Made by a program: the position numbers and the translations under genes
The notes under the pieces: generated by a model
Databases searched by the model: none
Seen by the model: the letters and a program-made list of their open reading frames with translations, nothing else
Told to the model about the DNA's origin: nothing
From: Pisolithus tinctorius
Lineage: Eukaryota > Basidiomycota > Agaricomycetes > Boletales > Pisolithaceae
Reading direction: 5' to 3'
NCBI GenBank assembly: GCA_024663395.1
Contig: JANFAH010000029.1
Location: 744,001 to 808,000 of the forward strand
DNA: 64,000 bases
Part shown: in pieces, positions 44,601 through 57,234 of the stretch
Layout of the letters: each line of letters begins with the position of its first letter
Position numbering within the stretch: the stretch's first letter is position 1

Positions 44601-45138
44601 GGTTTAAACGCCTCATCCTCAGATAAACCCGATCTCTTCACGGTCCTTCTCGAATCCAGCCCACCTGAGGCTTGGGTCCAGACCTTAGGGTCCTCTTGGA
44701 GCGAACCCTGGGTTTTGGCGATGTCGACCTGCCCGGAAGGGGTGGGCAGAGCCGCAGACTTGAAATACTCAAGTGATACTTGAGGGATTTCACCTAGGTC
44801 GCTAAGGGCAGGCGTCCTACTGAGAGCGAGGTCTCCCGAATTGTAACCTGCAGACGATGTCTGCTTCGGTTCGGTTAGGGTTTCAGGTGTGGTGAGCTCC
44901 TTCGGAGGCGGCGTGACTTGTCTCTCCACGAAGTTAAACCACAGTAACATAGGCTTCTCGGTAAGAATAGCGTAGAACCTGGCCGGTGACTGCTGATGTA
45001 CAAGTTCACTGGGGTGACGACCTTCAATACATATGCCGAAGTCGGATTTTGATTTGTTCGGTCAACAAACGGAACCAGTCCCGTAGACGACGACAACGAT
45101 GGGTCCCAACGCAGGTCCCTGTTTGCTTCTTCGATCAC
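44567..45138 (-). other. Unassigned minus-strand frames
   Basis: Two overlapping frames (44567-44950, 44875-45138) have protein-like composition, for example VSLEYFKSAALPTPSGQ and YVLKVVTPVNLYIS. No family is recognised and no splice model joins them convincingly. They could be a decayed gene. Confidence 0.2.
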
Positions 45139-45329
45139 GCTTCATTCATTTGTCAAAATTCCCACGTCAAAAGGCAATTTTCCTCCGCGATAACTCCGAA
45201 CCCCGTATTGCCACGCTGCTTGTGCACTGAAGTGGCAGAGCGGCTGCGTTTCGTCTCCACAGCATAATGAGGTACATTCAACTAATATACACACGACATA
45301 CACGTAATCCATTCTACTGAACCAAGGTA

Positions 45330-46038
45330 TCAATGGAAGTGAGCCGACAGTGCATATCGTCCGAACAGCATCTCCCCAACACCCAAGCCGATGACGAGCG
45401 AAAATATGTAACCTAGCTGGAACGTCCTTATAGCGATGAGAACCAAAACCTAAGTTTAGATGGATGGTGGCTCACATGACTGTCAGCATGAAGAGATAGT
45501 TGAGGAGCGCTTGTGCGGCATAGATGACACCTCTTGGCAGGTCGTACGCGGCCACGAAAGGAGGTGCCAATCGTCTAAAAACACGATCGGCCGAATTGCG
45601 GTCAGGGACGGGAGAGGCGTTCTGCTTATCGACCAGCATGCGACTCGCACTACATTCTGGGTTGAGTGGATATCAGGGAAGGTGGAGAAAGGGTACATAC
45701 CTCTTGTTCCAGTGTAGTTCTATGATCGATTTGCATGCTGCTAACCATCTCTCGAGGAGAGCAAGCAAGAAAAGACCGATGCAAGCACCCAACATTGCAC
45801 CGCTACTCTGAGGAACCCATCCCAGGAACCATACTACGATATATGTTAGTGAAAGATCATGGAAAAAGAATAGCAGCTGACGAGTGTCCCCGAGTGTGAA
45901 GTGGAGGTAGGGCAGCATGTTCCCCACGGCGAGTGTCATGGAGCCGTCCATGGTCATATTCATCCCATTGTCTGCAAGACATGGTTGCACACGGTACAAC
46001 AGACAGACGGCGACAAGGAGGAGGTGAGTGTTGTGCAT
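45330..46038 (-). CDS. CTR-family copper transporter
   Basis: Exons: 46038-45882, 45833-45701, 45649-45476, 45426-45330; 186 residues, phases consistent. A signal-like N-terminus is followed by the Met-rich copper-binding MNMTMDGSM. Next come MLPYLHFTLGDTLWFLGW (first helix region), GAMLGACIGLFLLALLERW (GxxxG helix), a cytosolic loop, YDLPRGVIYAAQALLNYLFM, and the last helix ending GVGEMLFGRY. CTR proteins form trimers that import Cu(I). The chosen ATG gives the family's usual length; the frame extends a few codons upstream without an ATG. It is divergent from the ferric reductase 141 bp away, which would supply reduced copper. A relic of a second copy lies at 59.2 kb. Confidence 0.92.
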
Positions 46039-46179
46039 CGTGGAGGGCACTAGCAAAGAGGTTGGCTTGGCAGGGGCTGAGACTTCGATCGGTTACCCCT
46101 GCTTATGTAATCTGACGGGATCACTCTCTCAGACACGGAGTGCCCTGGGACCCTCCTTGCAGAGTGATTGGCATCAATA
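46039..46179. promoter_or_regulatory. Shared intergenic region of copper transporter and ferric reductase
   Basis: 141 bp separate the two start codons on opposite strands. So short a gap must hold both 5' UTRs and promoters. The segment ttatgtaatctga is retained in the duplicated copy near 59,317. I cannot assign a metal-response site. Confidence 0.6.
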
Positions 46180-48332
46180 ATGGCCGGACTGCCTCCCCAG
46201 ATCCCAAGCAGCCTCCAAATCTACGAGTAAGCTTCCAATATCCTCACTTACAGGAAGAACTAATCCCTCCACACAGCTCATATACCGTAGACCCCGAATG
46301 GCAACTCAAATTCACAACTATCTGGTGCACCGCCCTCGGAGTAGCTATCGTGGTCTCCCTCCCAACCTTCGTTCGTTCTTTGAGGAATGGTCGTTTGCTG
46401 AAGGGCTTCTTTGGCGTCTCCGAATGCCTCGGTAAGGGAGGATACGCTGCCGTCGCTCGCGAGGATATACCTCTACCCCGACCTCGGCCGAAGAGAGGCG
46501 CCGAGGCGATCTGGCGCTCTATCGCGTCCGTTCGGCACTGGACGTTACCGTATGTAGGGTTAAACATCTTACAGAGTGAGTCTATCCTAGTTTCTGGTAA
46601 CGTTCTTGAGTTGACTGTACGGTCTCAGTGTCAATCATTCTCGCGTATCTCGCCGTCGTTTTGCTCTGCGTTATCAAAGATGCTCCTCTTGTATCTAACC
46701 CCAACCGAGCTGGTACAATCGACCTTCGACTTACACGTTTCCCACCCCATCTCTGACAGTCCTCTCCGCACAGGTTTCCTCGCAGTAGCTCAGATCCCGA
46801 TCGTATTCTTATTTGCAACGAAGAATTCTATCTTGTCGCTCCTTTTAGGCCCCGGAAACGGATACGAGAAGCTTAACTATATACACCGCATGTCTGGAAG
46901 ACTGATGTTCCTATCCGCATGCATCCACGGATCACTCTGGATACGCAATCATTTGCAGTACGGACTTCCGATCATCGGACAGCAAAAGGAAACGTCCGGC
47001 GTAGCAACGTTAGCCGTGCTCGGAATCATAGTCTTGACTTCGCTTCGCCCGGTACGGAGGTTATTCTATCAGGTTTTCTTCGTGGTCCAGTGAGTTCCGA
47101 TATACCACGTGTTACAGACGCCCGTGCCTGAAACAGGCACACCCACACAGCGTTCTGACATTCGTTGCGTTTTTCGTCACCGTTCGTTACCATACGCTGT
47201 ATGCGGCACCGTGGATATTCCCGGCCCTCGCTTTCTTCGGGGCAGACGCATTCTTGCGCTTCTTGCGCTACCGCATCAAGGATGCTAAACTTAGTGCTCC
47301 GGATCAACTGATGACGCTAGTAAGTATCGGGTTCATTGCATGTATTCCGTACATCATTGATCCTGCTTTCCATGAAAGGTTCATGTCCAAGATTGCGACG
47401 ATGGATGGTTGGCTGGCCAACACGTCCAACTCCGTGTCTTTTTCTCCAATCGCGCCTTCGAGAGCCACCCATTCACGATTCTCTCTGGTCCTCCGAATAG
47501 GTCCTGCTTCAACCACTCCGGCATGATCCTCGCAGCACGCGTCAACGGCGATTGGACACGGGAACTCAACGCATACACGCGTAACGAACAAGACCCATCT
47601 GTCTGCGTATCAGAGAAGCAAAGTGGTGGCGAGCGGAGCTGCGTACCCGTTCACGTCATGATTGATGGTCCATATGGCGGTTCGAGTGTCGACCTTGGAC
47701 AGTACGAGACGGTGCTGTTGGTTGCGGGTGGATCAGGAGCGACGTTTACGATCGGGCTTCTGGACGACATCGTCTTTAGATGCATCAAGGCTGGCCGTCG
47801 CCACGGCGAACGAACGAGAAGGATCGAATTCGTATGGTATATCAGATCGTTTGGTGAGTGTTGCCCCGATTCTCGGATCCTGATCGACCTTCTTTGACTC
47901 TGACTCCTCGTGGCGTTCTTTTTATATATAGGTCACATCGCATGGTTCGCAGAGATGCTGACAGAGATTGCCATCCTCGCTGCAGGAACCTCCCTTGATA
48001 TCCATTTCTCCATCTTCGTCACGTGCTTGTGTGACCCCGAAGCTGTACCGTTCATACCCAACAGCGACGTCAAACTAGACCGTCCACCTGTATATACACT
48101 TCTTTGTGAAACCGCCGGACTTTCACGGCCTTCTTCTCTCGAATCCGCTGTAGCGGAGGAGGATAAGCCGTTCAGTGCAGCACAGCCGCACGCTGGAGGT
48201 GGCGTCGCGGTGTGTGCGAGTGGGCCGGAGAGTCTGGTCGTTGAAACGAGGAACGCGGTCGCGAGGTTGGGTGTTGGGAACGCTTTGAAGTTGGGTGGCG
48301 TTGTCGTTCATGTAGAGAGCTTTGCGCTGTAA
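46180..48332 (+). CDS. Ferric/cupric reductase transmembrane component (FRE family)
   Basis: Seven exons: 46180-46226, 46277-46575, 46611-46712, 46774-47089, 47151-47319, 47379-47853, 47932-48332; 602 residues, all phases consistent. N-terminal helices include FTTIWCTALGVAIVV. The haem-binding membrane core holds YIHRMSGRLMFLSACIHG and VRYHTLYAAPW. The FAD site is HPFTIL after GWLAGQHVQLRV. The NADPH site is VLLVAGGSGATFTIGLL, and the C-terminal nucleotide motif is VCASGPESL. The enzyme moves electrons from cytosolic NADPH across the plasma membrane to reduce Fe(III) or Cu(II). The ATG at 46180 was chosen because splicing after 15 codons restores the conserved YTVDPEWQLKF. Paired with CTR next door. 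Confidence 0.93.
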
Positions 48333-49467
48333 ATGGGGACCCAGGTTTGTACGTATGAAGATGTCGCGCGTATGTTTATTTTTGTGTAAAATAGGCCCCG
48401 GGTATTGTGATCTTACACGAGCGGGATGTGAGTGTCGTATACGGTAAGCCAGGACCTCGCGACTTGAGCAGGCTAAGCCTGGATGTTCACGTTCAGGGCG
48501 CAGTCAACATAAATGAAGTTAACGAAGTCCGTACCCTGAACAGTGTAAGAGAATATCAAATCAAATCGTCTGTAGGATCTGAACCTTCCGCAAGTTGTTC
48601 TGCCGCGTGGCGACCCCAATTCATCCGCATCATGGGAATGATCCCAGTACTGTGAACACCCTGTTGGGTTCCTGAACAAGTACAAGTAGCTTACGAAACT
48701 GAGTTTGACTTGTCGTATGACCGGGGTCGATCGTATTGGAGATCTTTTCGACACCATCGACCTCTATATTATAGGACGAACTGTTCTCTGCTGTGAGAAC
48801 AATCTCACCGCCGACCTCGCAGGTGCCTATATGGGGCAGTAGGGCAGTTGCCACAACGTTACCTGTGTGAACTTCTCCACCCGCATCAATGAAGGCAATA
48901 GAATGTCGGGGGCTCAGTCGTACAGTATCTCCGCCAGGTACGACAGGACTGAAATACCTCCCCATAGGCAGGCCCGTAACTTCGCCCCAGTTCTAGCCAC
49001 AGCGCCTAAGTCTGCGATTTCGGATACTGAAAGAGACGTGCTGATCCACCGGTCATAATAGATAGTCAGCTCCTTGTCACCCCCAACGAATGGAGTAATA
49101 AGTCGCTTTGGCATAGACAACCAGAACACCCCGCGCCGGAATACCAGAACTGGTAGTTAACACTCGAAGCCTGAAACAAGGCCTTCTCGCCGCTATTATA
49201 TGATCGAGGGAGAGATGGGTGAAAGTACGCAACCGTCGGACCCCTTCTTCCGAATCTCTCACATCGGTCTTGGCATTTACGGTCTCCGCAACCTTGATCT
49301 CAATGACGTGTACTGCGGAGCTGGGAAGAAGTGGGGTTCTGCGCCAGCTATACACTTGCCGACAGAATTGTCGGATAGTTGTGGAATCATGATAAATCGA
49401 CCTGCTGCCCAAATAAGAACGGTGTCATCAGAAGGGCTGAACCTCGAAGGATGAATAGGTGTCCATA
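48333..49467 (-). CDS. Uncharacterised ORF region, best frame 48630-48965
   Basis: The minus-strand frame starting at 48965 reads MGRYFSPVVPGGDTVRLS and SYNIEVDGVEKISNTIDPG. A further piece downstream, IFSYTVQGTDFVNFIYVD (about 48,480-48,560), matches relics in the 27.9- and 41.7-kb spacers. This 0.8-kb segment is absent after the second reductase copy, so it was inserted here or deleted there. I do not recognise the protein. Confidence 0.25.
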
Positions 49468-49830
49468 TTATATATCCAAAGCGCTAACCTTGGTGCGGTA
49501 GCGCAAAAACCGAAAAACATGTCCGCCCCGCAGAAAGCAAGGGCAGGGAATATCCATAGTTCCGCATACAGCGTATGGTAGCGAACGGAATAACAAAAGA
49601 GGCCACGAAGGACAAAATGTTGTGTGTCTCAGATGGTCAAGGTTCAGGCGTTTGTTACACACCGAGCGCGAGCTGGAACTCAGGGGGCTACAAAGAGAAC
49701 CCGATAGAAAAACCTTCGAACTGGGCGAAGGGAAGTCAAGACGAGGGTTCCGAGCACGGAAAAGTGACGCCGGAGGCTCCCTTCCGTGGACTGAGGACGG
49801 GAAGGAATCCAACTCTCCGAGCGAGATCAC
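49468..49830 (-). pseudogene. Third ferric reductase fragment, inverted
   Basis: Read on the minus strand it matches reductase exon 4 end and exon 5: the LTSLRPVRRFFY segment, the intron, then the ..VRYHTLYAEPWIFPALAF segment and FLRYR. It is closer in sequence to the second reductase copy at 60.0-60.3 kb. Only this middle part exists. Confidence 0.75.
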
Positions 49831-50761
49831 TGACCATCCCCGTTAGGTTACATAGTCAATAGAGTAGCTGATCGACCCCCCCACCAACTGTCCACTTCGC
49901 AACGGTCGGAGGACAAGCCTTCGGGTGTACGTTTGTGCTTTCTCGACTGCAAAAGCTGTCGTTCATGCAGCTGATCACCAGCTGACCCAGAAGACAGTGG
50001 AGGGGCAAACCTGAATGATAATGGTAGCTGTGAGACGGATTGTGACAACAACGGAGGAAGCTTCATTACATAAACTTGAAGCTCGCGTCATTCGTTGAAC
50101 TGAACATCCTCCGCTCAAATCAACAGTACTATTCCGAGGATAGCAGCTGGTACCTCCTGCTAATTCCATCAAAATAGACAAAGTGAGGACTTCGGGATTC
50201 GAGGGCAGTTGGCCAGATTTGGTGAAGTTGCGTTTTTTTTTTTTTTTTTTTTCAGTGTTAGGCCTGCAGGATTCCTGCCATTGGCGCCTGAGGCGAGGTT
50301 CCAGCGTGGCGGGAGATAGGGACGAAAGGACTCTCATTCGTGTAAGCCGCTCTACTACTATAGAGCCTTCTGGGGTACGTCTCGTCTCTAGTCTCTTCAT
50401 TTTTTGAAGAACCAAGTTTCTTGCGGCCGCTCAGGAAACACAGTGGGGACCACAGATTTGAGTCAGAGTAATCCTTGCTGTTTGTGTGAAGAGGGGATTC
50501 CGAAATTTTCGCTCTGCGTAAGTACCGCGATTTTATGAATATACGAGAGGCGCATCGTGATCGATGATTGTTCAATATTCAATGAGAGAACTTGTCTCAG
50601 CATAGCCCTTATGGTCTAGTGTCCATTCCAGCGTGTCGATGGGCGCTCTTATCGATCAATACGAGTCCGCAGCTCCACGCCACTACACCACCATCTCCCC
50701 CCCGTAGCCGTACACTTACTGCTTTTCGGAAAGCTCCAAGAACCCCGTCTTTGCATTATTC
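49831..50761. other. Intergenic with 20-T run
   Basis: No gene recognised. A run of 20 T lies at 50233-50252. The right part (from about 50,600) belongs to the inverted GTPase duplication. Confidence 0.5.
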
Positions 50762-52799
50762 ATGGCTCCTGGTTTTTTTTGGCGGATTGCGGCGTTTTCG
50801 GGAACCAGGTTCTCGGGTGCGGAGCGACCACGCAGTGATTCCACAAGCTCCCGCTTCCACAGCGGACACCCAGCCAAGTACGTCTTAAGCTTTACAAGAT
50901 GAAGATGGTCGCGCTCTTGGGTTGACTGAAGTTACTGTCGATGTTCTAGATGTCTGCATCGCTGCGCTGATTGAAGCGATTCATCCACCTAGCACGTATG
51001 CGGATGTTCCTGCTCCCGACGCCATTCAAGGTGGCCGCACATCCTCTTTTCACGTCCCTTCACACGTTCGCTGAAGCTTCTTGCCCAGATTCTGTGCCAA
51101 ACAGTACAGGCACTCCTCCTGTGTGGACTGACGATCAAACTACGAGTTCATGTTCTCTCACCGGACGCGCTCGCGAAATACTCACGGGCGAGTGTTGTAC
51201 TTATGATGAGAGAAGTCTAACATTAGTAACCAGAGTTATGCTCGTCCCAGCCTGACTATCGACTAGAGGATCCTGCTGAAGCTAATCAACCAGGTAGGAT
51301 CCCAGTAATTCATGCATCCACTTCTTGCACTGACGGAAGCTACTGTCTAGATGTTCCTCCAGGCAGTGAAGACGTATCCATTGCGACGTCGATTAAGACT
51401 CTTCACCCACTTTCACCCTCTACCTGTAACAATGCAGACAGTTCCATTTCTGACAGTACTCGAGGTAGTCGCACATGCTCTCCTATCCGCTTTGAGATGT
51501 GTCTACTGATGCTACTTGCCCAGGTTCTCTGCAGAGCTCTACAGACATTCCTGTGCTGACTGCGGTCCAAGCTGTGGGTCCACACTCCACACAAGGTAAT
51601 GTTGATACTCCTATTCCTGCATGCACTGGGAAAATATCCTCGGGTACGTGTTTTGTTTGTAATGAGTGGAACAAGTCTAACATGAACAACAAGTGTCGCC
51701 CTCTTCGCAGCCTGTCTACTGCCTAGATCCTGCGAAGGCTAAAGAATATGTTGAGCACATTTGTCATTTTCGCATTCTTGTTGTGGGCAGGGCAAATGCA
51801 GGTAAAACAACAATTTTGCAGAGGGTTTGTAACATGGTGGATCAACCAGAAATCTTCAATGGAAAAGGGGAAAAGGTATGCATGAGGTGCTGTACTTGCT
51901 TCAGATTGACAATATCTTGGGCTATATTCAGGTGGATGCTGGTGTTGTGCAAGCCTCATTAACAGTGAGATTGGCTCTTGATTGTTATATAATGTGCTGT
52001 TGGAGCTGTTAAACCTTTCCAGCATGGCTACCATGACATTGAGGATGAGCTGGTCTTTCAAAGTAACCCATGCTTTGTATTCCATGACTCATGTGGGTTT
52101 GAAGCTGCAAATGCAGTGCAGTTTGACAAGATGAAGAAATTTGTAATGGATCATGCCAAAGCACTCAAACTAGATGAGAGAATACATGCCATTTGGTAAG
52201 GACATATGACTGGCAGTGTGAATGTGCAGAAGTGATTCTGGTGAATGATCAAGGTTTTGTATTCCATGGACTGACAATGAGAGGATGGTCACAGCTAGTG
52301 AAATGAAGTTTTTTGATGAATGTGATACAGGGCATGGTGAGTGGGTTACATATTTTATGGTTGATGTTTTAAATTTTGGATTTCCAAAGTTCCTGTGATT
52401 GTGCTGTTGACAAAGACAGATGCCTTGGAGCTTGAGGCACTGGAGGAGCTGGAGGGCCAAGGGTCAAGTGTGGATGATGCAGAAAGGGTTGCAGATGTGC
52501 AAAGAGAAATTCTGGACCCCCATACCACAAAGCTCAAGGGTTGGTTGAACAAGTGAAGGTTTCCACCTCATGACTATCTGTCACTTGGTGATAAGTACTG
52601 TATATTATCAGTAGGTTGGCAAACTTGGTGAGAAATCATTCCAGGAATGGAAAAAGGGGATGCAGATTGTGCACCCTGACTGACATGCACAGCAAATGTT
52701 TTGAATGGAGAAGGGCTGCAACAGCTTCTTATATCAACGTGGCAGTCCAACCTGGGATTATGTGTTGAATTTGCTATAGTGAAGTAAGTTATGTATATT
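50762..52799 (+). pseudogene. P-loop G-domain GTPase, copy 2 (degenerate)
   Basis: Starts MAPG like the inverted copy. The G-domain exon reads FRILVVGRANAGKTTILQRVC (51,755-51,830), with Walker A GRANAGKT. The next exon (about 52,022-52,196) gives YHDIEDELVFQSNPCFVFHD and SCGFEAANAVQFDKMKKFV. Then come YCIPWTDNERMVTA and PVIVLLTKTDALELEALEEL, whose TKTD is the G4 motif. Lesions against copy 3 are TGA in LNK*RFPPHDYLS (about 52,554), TGA in CAP*LTCTAN (about 52,680), and a frame offset in exon 1. The 3' part shows CpG to TpG/CpA changes. Likely inactive. Confidence 0.75.
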
Positions 52800-54189
52800 T
52801 ATCACAATGACTGTTGATGCAGAACAGCCTGAGATACATCAATGACAATTCACACATGGCAAACATCACAACAGTTTTTAAAAGTCCTTCACTGTATATG
52901 ATCTTTGGGGACAGATATATGTACGTGCATGGTACAATACCAGGGTCACATAGACACAGTGTGTATACTGAGTCAGGAATGCAGCTATACATGGCTAAGT
53001 CCCTTCAATAGCAGACCAGGCAAGAAACAAAAACACAAGAGAATAACAAAAGGAAAGGAACCAGTTGTTGTCCTTGACCCAAACCCTATCACTCTAAGCC
53101 TTCATGGTTTTTGGCTCTTTTCCCTTCCTCCAGAAATACAAAATGCCAATATTATAGGTGAAGCATTTCCCTTCCCTACACCAAAAATGACACATGCACC
53201 AGTATCCAAGAAATTAAATATTCAATCTGCCATGCTGAAAGGAAATTGATGGGTTTGCAGCAGTTTCAGTCAGATACATGAAAAATAATCTGATTTTCCA
53301 TTTACCTTTTGCTATTTCAAGATCATCTTTGCTGGATCAAATACAAAGTAAGATTTTCATACTGTGGAAGGAATAGCAGCTTACACATCTGATTCTTCCT
53401 TGCAACATCTACAAGAATGGGACATAAATTCTCCACATCTTCACCATGCTCCTGAAATGCTGCCTCAATGAGTTGGTGAACATTAGCTTGCACCCCTGAT
53501 ATTTGATAGGCTCTGACAGCCATTGCCAGGTCCTCCTCCAAATGTCTTGTCCCATTCTTCCCCTGAAACAAGAAGTGTAGATATTCAAATACCAGTAGGC
53601 AACCTGCAATCATGACTTAGATGATTCAAACAATGAGAAGGTGTGTTTACCAATGCCATGTTCTACAACAAATTTCATTGAAGATGTCATTGAAGCAGAC
53701 AACATAGGCATCTCTTTGAAGGATAGCATTGGAGGATCAATCCAAGGCTAAAACATGTCAAATAATGTCATCTGCCTATGGTTGAAGAATCAAAGTAGAT
53801 GAGAGACCTACAACCTGATGAATATATCAGGGGCCCATGGGAACCCATGTGTGTGAGAAAACAGTGCCACAAACCAACTATGTATGTGTTAGTAATCACT
53901 CCTGCTGAATTCAGAGGGAAAGGGAAACCCATACATTCTGCATAGAAAATGTTGAAGGTTGTCAATAAGATAGAAGATAGATGGTGACTGACAGTCTGGG
54001 GAATACACAAAGGCATAAGGCACAAAATGATATTCCATGGAAATTTGCACCTACATCCTGAAAAACCATGTTAAACCAAAGTCTGCTATAATGCATGGAT
54101 TGAGCTCACCAACTATTCAAGGATAAGAGCCTGGTTATCATGTATACTGCATAAAACTCACTGTCTAATGCCCAAAGTGAACAGGGTCA
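52800..54189. other. AT-rich, CpG-free spacer
   Basis: No gene recognised. A 96-codon minus frame at 53323-53613 (AMAVRAYQISGVQANVHQL) is protein-like but isolated, and has no paralogue in the window. Confidence 0.4.
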
Positions 54190-57030
54190 CAAGGACACCA
54201 ACAAAGGGCAGTGAACATGGTCAGCAAGCATCCTCCATCCCTTGCCATGACTCCACTCACTTCCTATGAACTCACAAACAATATGGTGGGACCAAAATGG
54301 TCAGCAAGCATCCACAACCATTGACATGACTCCACTCACAAACTACAAAACCAAATGCACAGGGTGGTAGGAAACATGGTCAGTATGCATTGACACCACC
54401 ACTCATGATTCCACCCACATCCTATGAATGCACATACAGCAGGGGGGGAAATCATGGTCAGCATGCATCCACCCCTACTTGCCATGACTCCACTCACTTC
54501 CTATGAACCCACAAACAATATGGTGGGACCAAAATGGTCAGCAAGCATCCACAACCATTGACATGACTCCACTCACAAGCTACAAAACCAAATGCACAGG
54601 GTGGTAGGAAACATGGTCAGTATGCATTGACACCACCACCCATGATTCCACCCACATCCTATGAACCCACATCCAGCAGGGGGGGGAAATCATGGTCAGT
54701 ATGCATCCACCCCTACATGCCATGACTCCACTCACTTCCTATGAACCCCAGTGCAACAGGGTAGTAGAAATAATGGTCAGCATACATCCTCCACTACCTG
54801 CTAGGACTCCACCCACAGCCTATGAATCCAAGTGCAACAGGGTGGCAGCAAGCATGGTCAGCAGCATCAACCACTTTCCATAACTTGACTCACAGCCTGT
54901 AAACCCACATCCAGCAGAGTGATATCAATCATGGTCAGCACACACTATCCACCAGCTGCCATGACTCCACTCACTTCCTATGAACCCAAGTGCAACAGGG
55001 TGGCAGAAAACATGATCAACATGCATTCATAATCACCTGCCATGATTCCACTCACATGCTATGAACCCACATGCAACAGGGAAGCAGCAATGACAGTCAG
55101 CATGCATCCTCCACTACCTGCCATGACACCACTCACTTCCTGTGACCCCAAGTGCAACATTGTGGCAACAATCATGGTCAGAATACATCCTCCTTCACCA
55201 GCCATGACTCAACTCACTGTCTATGAGCCAAAGTGCAATGGGATGGCAGCAAACATGGTCAGTATGCATCCACCATCACCTGTCATGATTCCACTCACTG
55301 GCTATGAACCCACATGCAACAGGGCAGCAGCAACCATGTTCAGCATGTATCCACTGCCATTGACATGACTCCACTCACAACCTGTGAACCCCAATGCAAC
55401 AGGGTGGACATGATCAGTGCATCTGTCACTACCAGGCATTGTTCCACTCACAACCTATGAGCCCAAGTGCAACAGGGTGACAGCAAACATGGTCAGCATG
55501 CATCCACCACCACCTACCATAACTCCACTCACAACCTATGAGCCCAATTGCAACAGGGTGGCAGTAAACAAGGTCAGTCAGCATGCATCCACTACTACCT
55601 GTCACAGCTCCACTCACCCACTATGCATCCCAGTACAATGGGATAGCAGCAATCATGATCAGCACACATACACCAGGGACTACCACCATTTTCCATAACT
55701 CCACTCACTGGCTATGAACCCACATGCAACACAATTTCAGAAAATGGCCAGCATACATCCACCACCATTGACATGACTCTCGACTCACAACCTATTGATC
55801 CAAGTGCAATAGAGTGGCAGAAAACATGGTAAGCATGTATCCTCCTCCACCTGGCATGTTTCCACTCACAACCTATGAACCCAAGTGCAACAGGGCAGCA
55901 AACAAAATGGTCAGCAGTAATCCACCATCACCAGCCATCCACTTACAACCTATGAACCCAAGCACAACAAAGTGGCAAAAGAAAAGGTCAGCATGCATCC
56001 TCCACCATCTGCTATGACTCCACTCACCCACTATGAAGCCACCAAGTGTGACAGGGTGACAGCAAATATGGTTAGCATGCATCCTCCACTACCTGCCATG
56101 ACTCCACTCACATCCTAATGCCCAAGTATAACAGTGTGACAACAATCATGATCAGGTTACATCCACCACCACTTTCCATGACTCCACTCACATCCTATGA
56201 AGCATATGCAACAGGGTGGCAGAAAACATCATCAGTATGCATCCAATATCACCTGCCATGACTCCACTCACTGACTATGAACCCACAAGCAACAGGGTGG
56301 CAAAAATCATGGTCACACACATCCACACCATTGACATGATTCCACTCACAAGCTATGAATCCATGTGCAACAGTGGGCAGCACTCATGGTCAGCATGTAT
56401 CCACACCACCATTGATATGACTCCACTCACATCCTATGAATCCAAGTATAATAAGGATGGCAGCACAGTTGATCAGTATGCATCCACCACTCCCTGGCAT
56501 GGCCCCACTCACAAGCTATGAAACCAAGTGCAACAGTGTGGCAGAAAACATAGTCAGCATGCATATACACCACCACCCATGACTCCACTCACATCCTATG
56601 CACCCAAGTGCAACAGTGGCAGCAATCATAGTCATCATCATTGCATCCACCACTAGCTGCCATGATTCCACTCACATCCTATGCACCCAAGTGCAACAGG
56701 GTGGCAGTAATTATGGTTAGCATGCATTCACCACTACCTGCCATGACTCCACTCACATGCTACAAACCCAAGTAGGTGGGAGCAACATGATCAACACCAT
56801 TGCATCCACCACCACCTGCCATGGCTCCACTCACATCCTATCAACCCAATTGTAGCAGAGTGGCAGTAAACATTGTCAGAATCATTGCATCCACCACCAC
56901 CTGCCATGGTTTCACTCACATGCTATGAACCCAAGCACAATAGGTGGCAGCAAATACAGTCAGTGTGCTTCCTCCACTTGCCATGACTCTACTCACTCCC
57001 TATGCACCCAAGTCCAACAGCAAGGCAGCA
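54190..57030. repeat. Minisatellite, about 35 units of 79-81 bp
   Basis: Unit core: ccatgactccactcac, cctatgaacccaagtgcaac, agggtggcag, aaacatggtcagcatgcat, ccaccacc. Spacing of the ccactcac word is 79 bases in the first six units, then 77-81. Near the left end three-unit groups repeat with a 237-bp period (54,253 and 54,490). When a unit is 81 bp it encodes a 27-residue repeat (MVSMHPP.. AMTPLTSYEPKCNRVAA), but the varying length breaks the frame. Confidence 0.93.
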
Positions 57031-57234
57031 ATTACATCAAGTTTGAATTAGCACCAAATTTCACAAATTAGTGAGCATCTCCCATATAACACATATTTTC
57101 CTTACATATGGAAACCACTGTGAGAGCATGACTGACAGTGTTGTAGGATCAATCATCTCTGTCTTCCAGTTCATGTATTTTTTCAATGTCCTTGTACCTG
57201 TCAGTACAACTCTGATGTTAAGCATCTCACTTAC

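Noticed and set aside
54692..56521. Coding gene for a 27-residue repeat protein
   Set aside because: Frames break wherever units are 77-80 bp, and no start, intron or flanking exon fits.
54190..57030. CRISPR array
   Set aside because: Units vary in length and sequence along their whole extent, with no constant repeat and unique spacers; the genome is eukaryotic.
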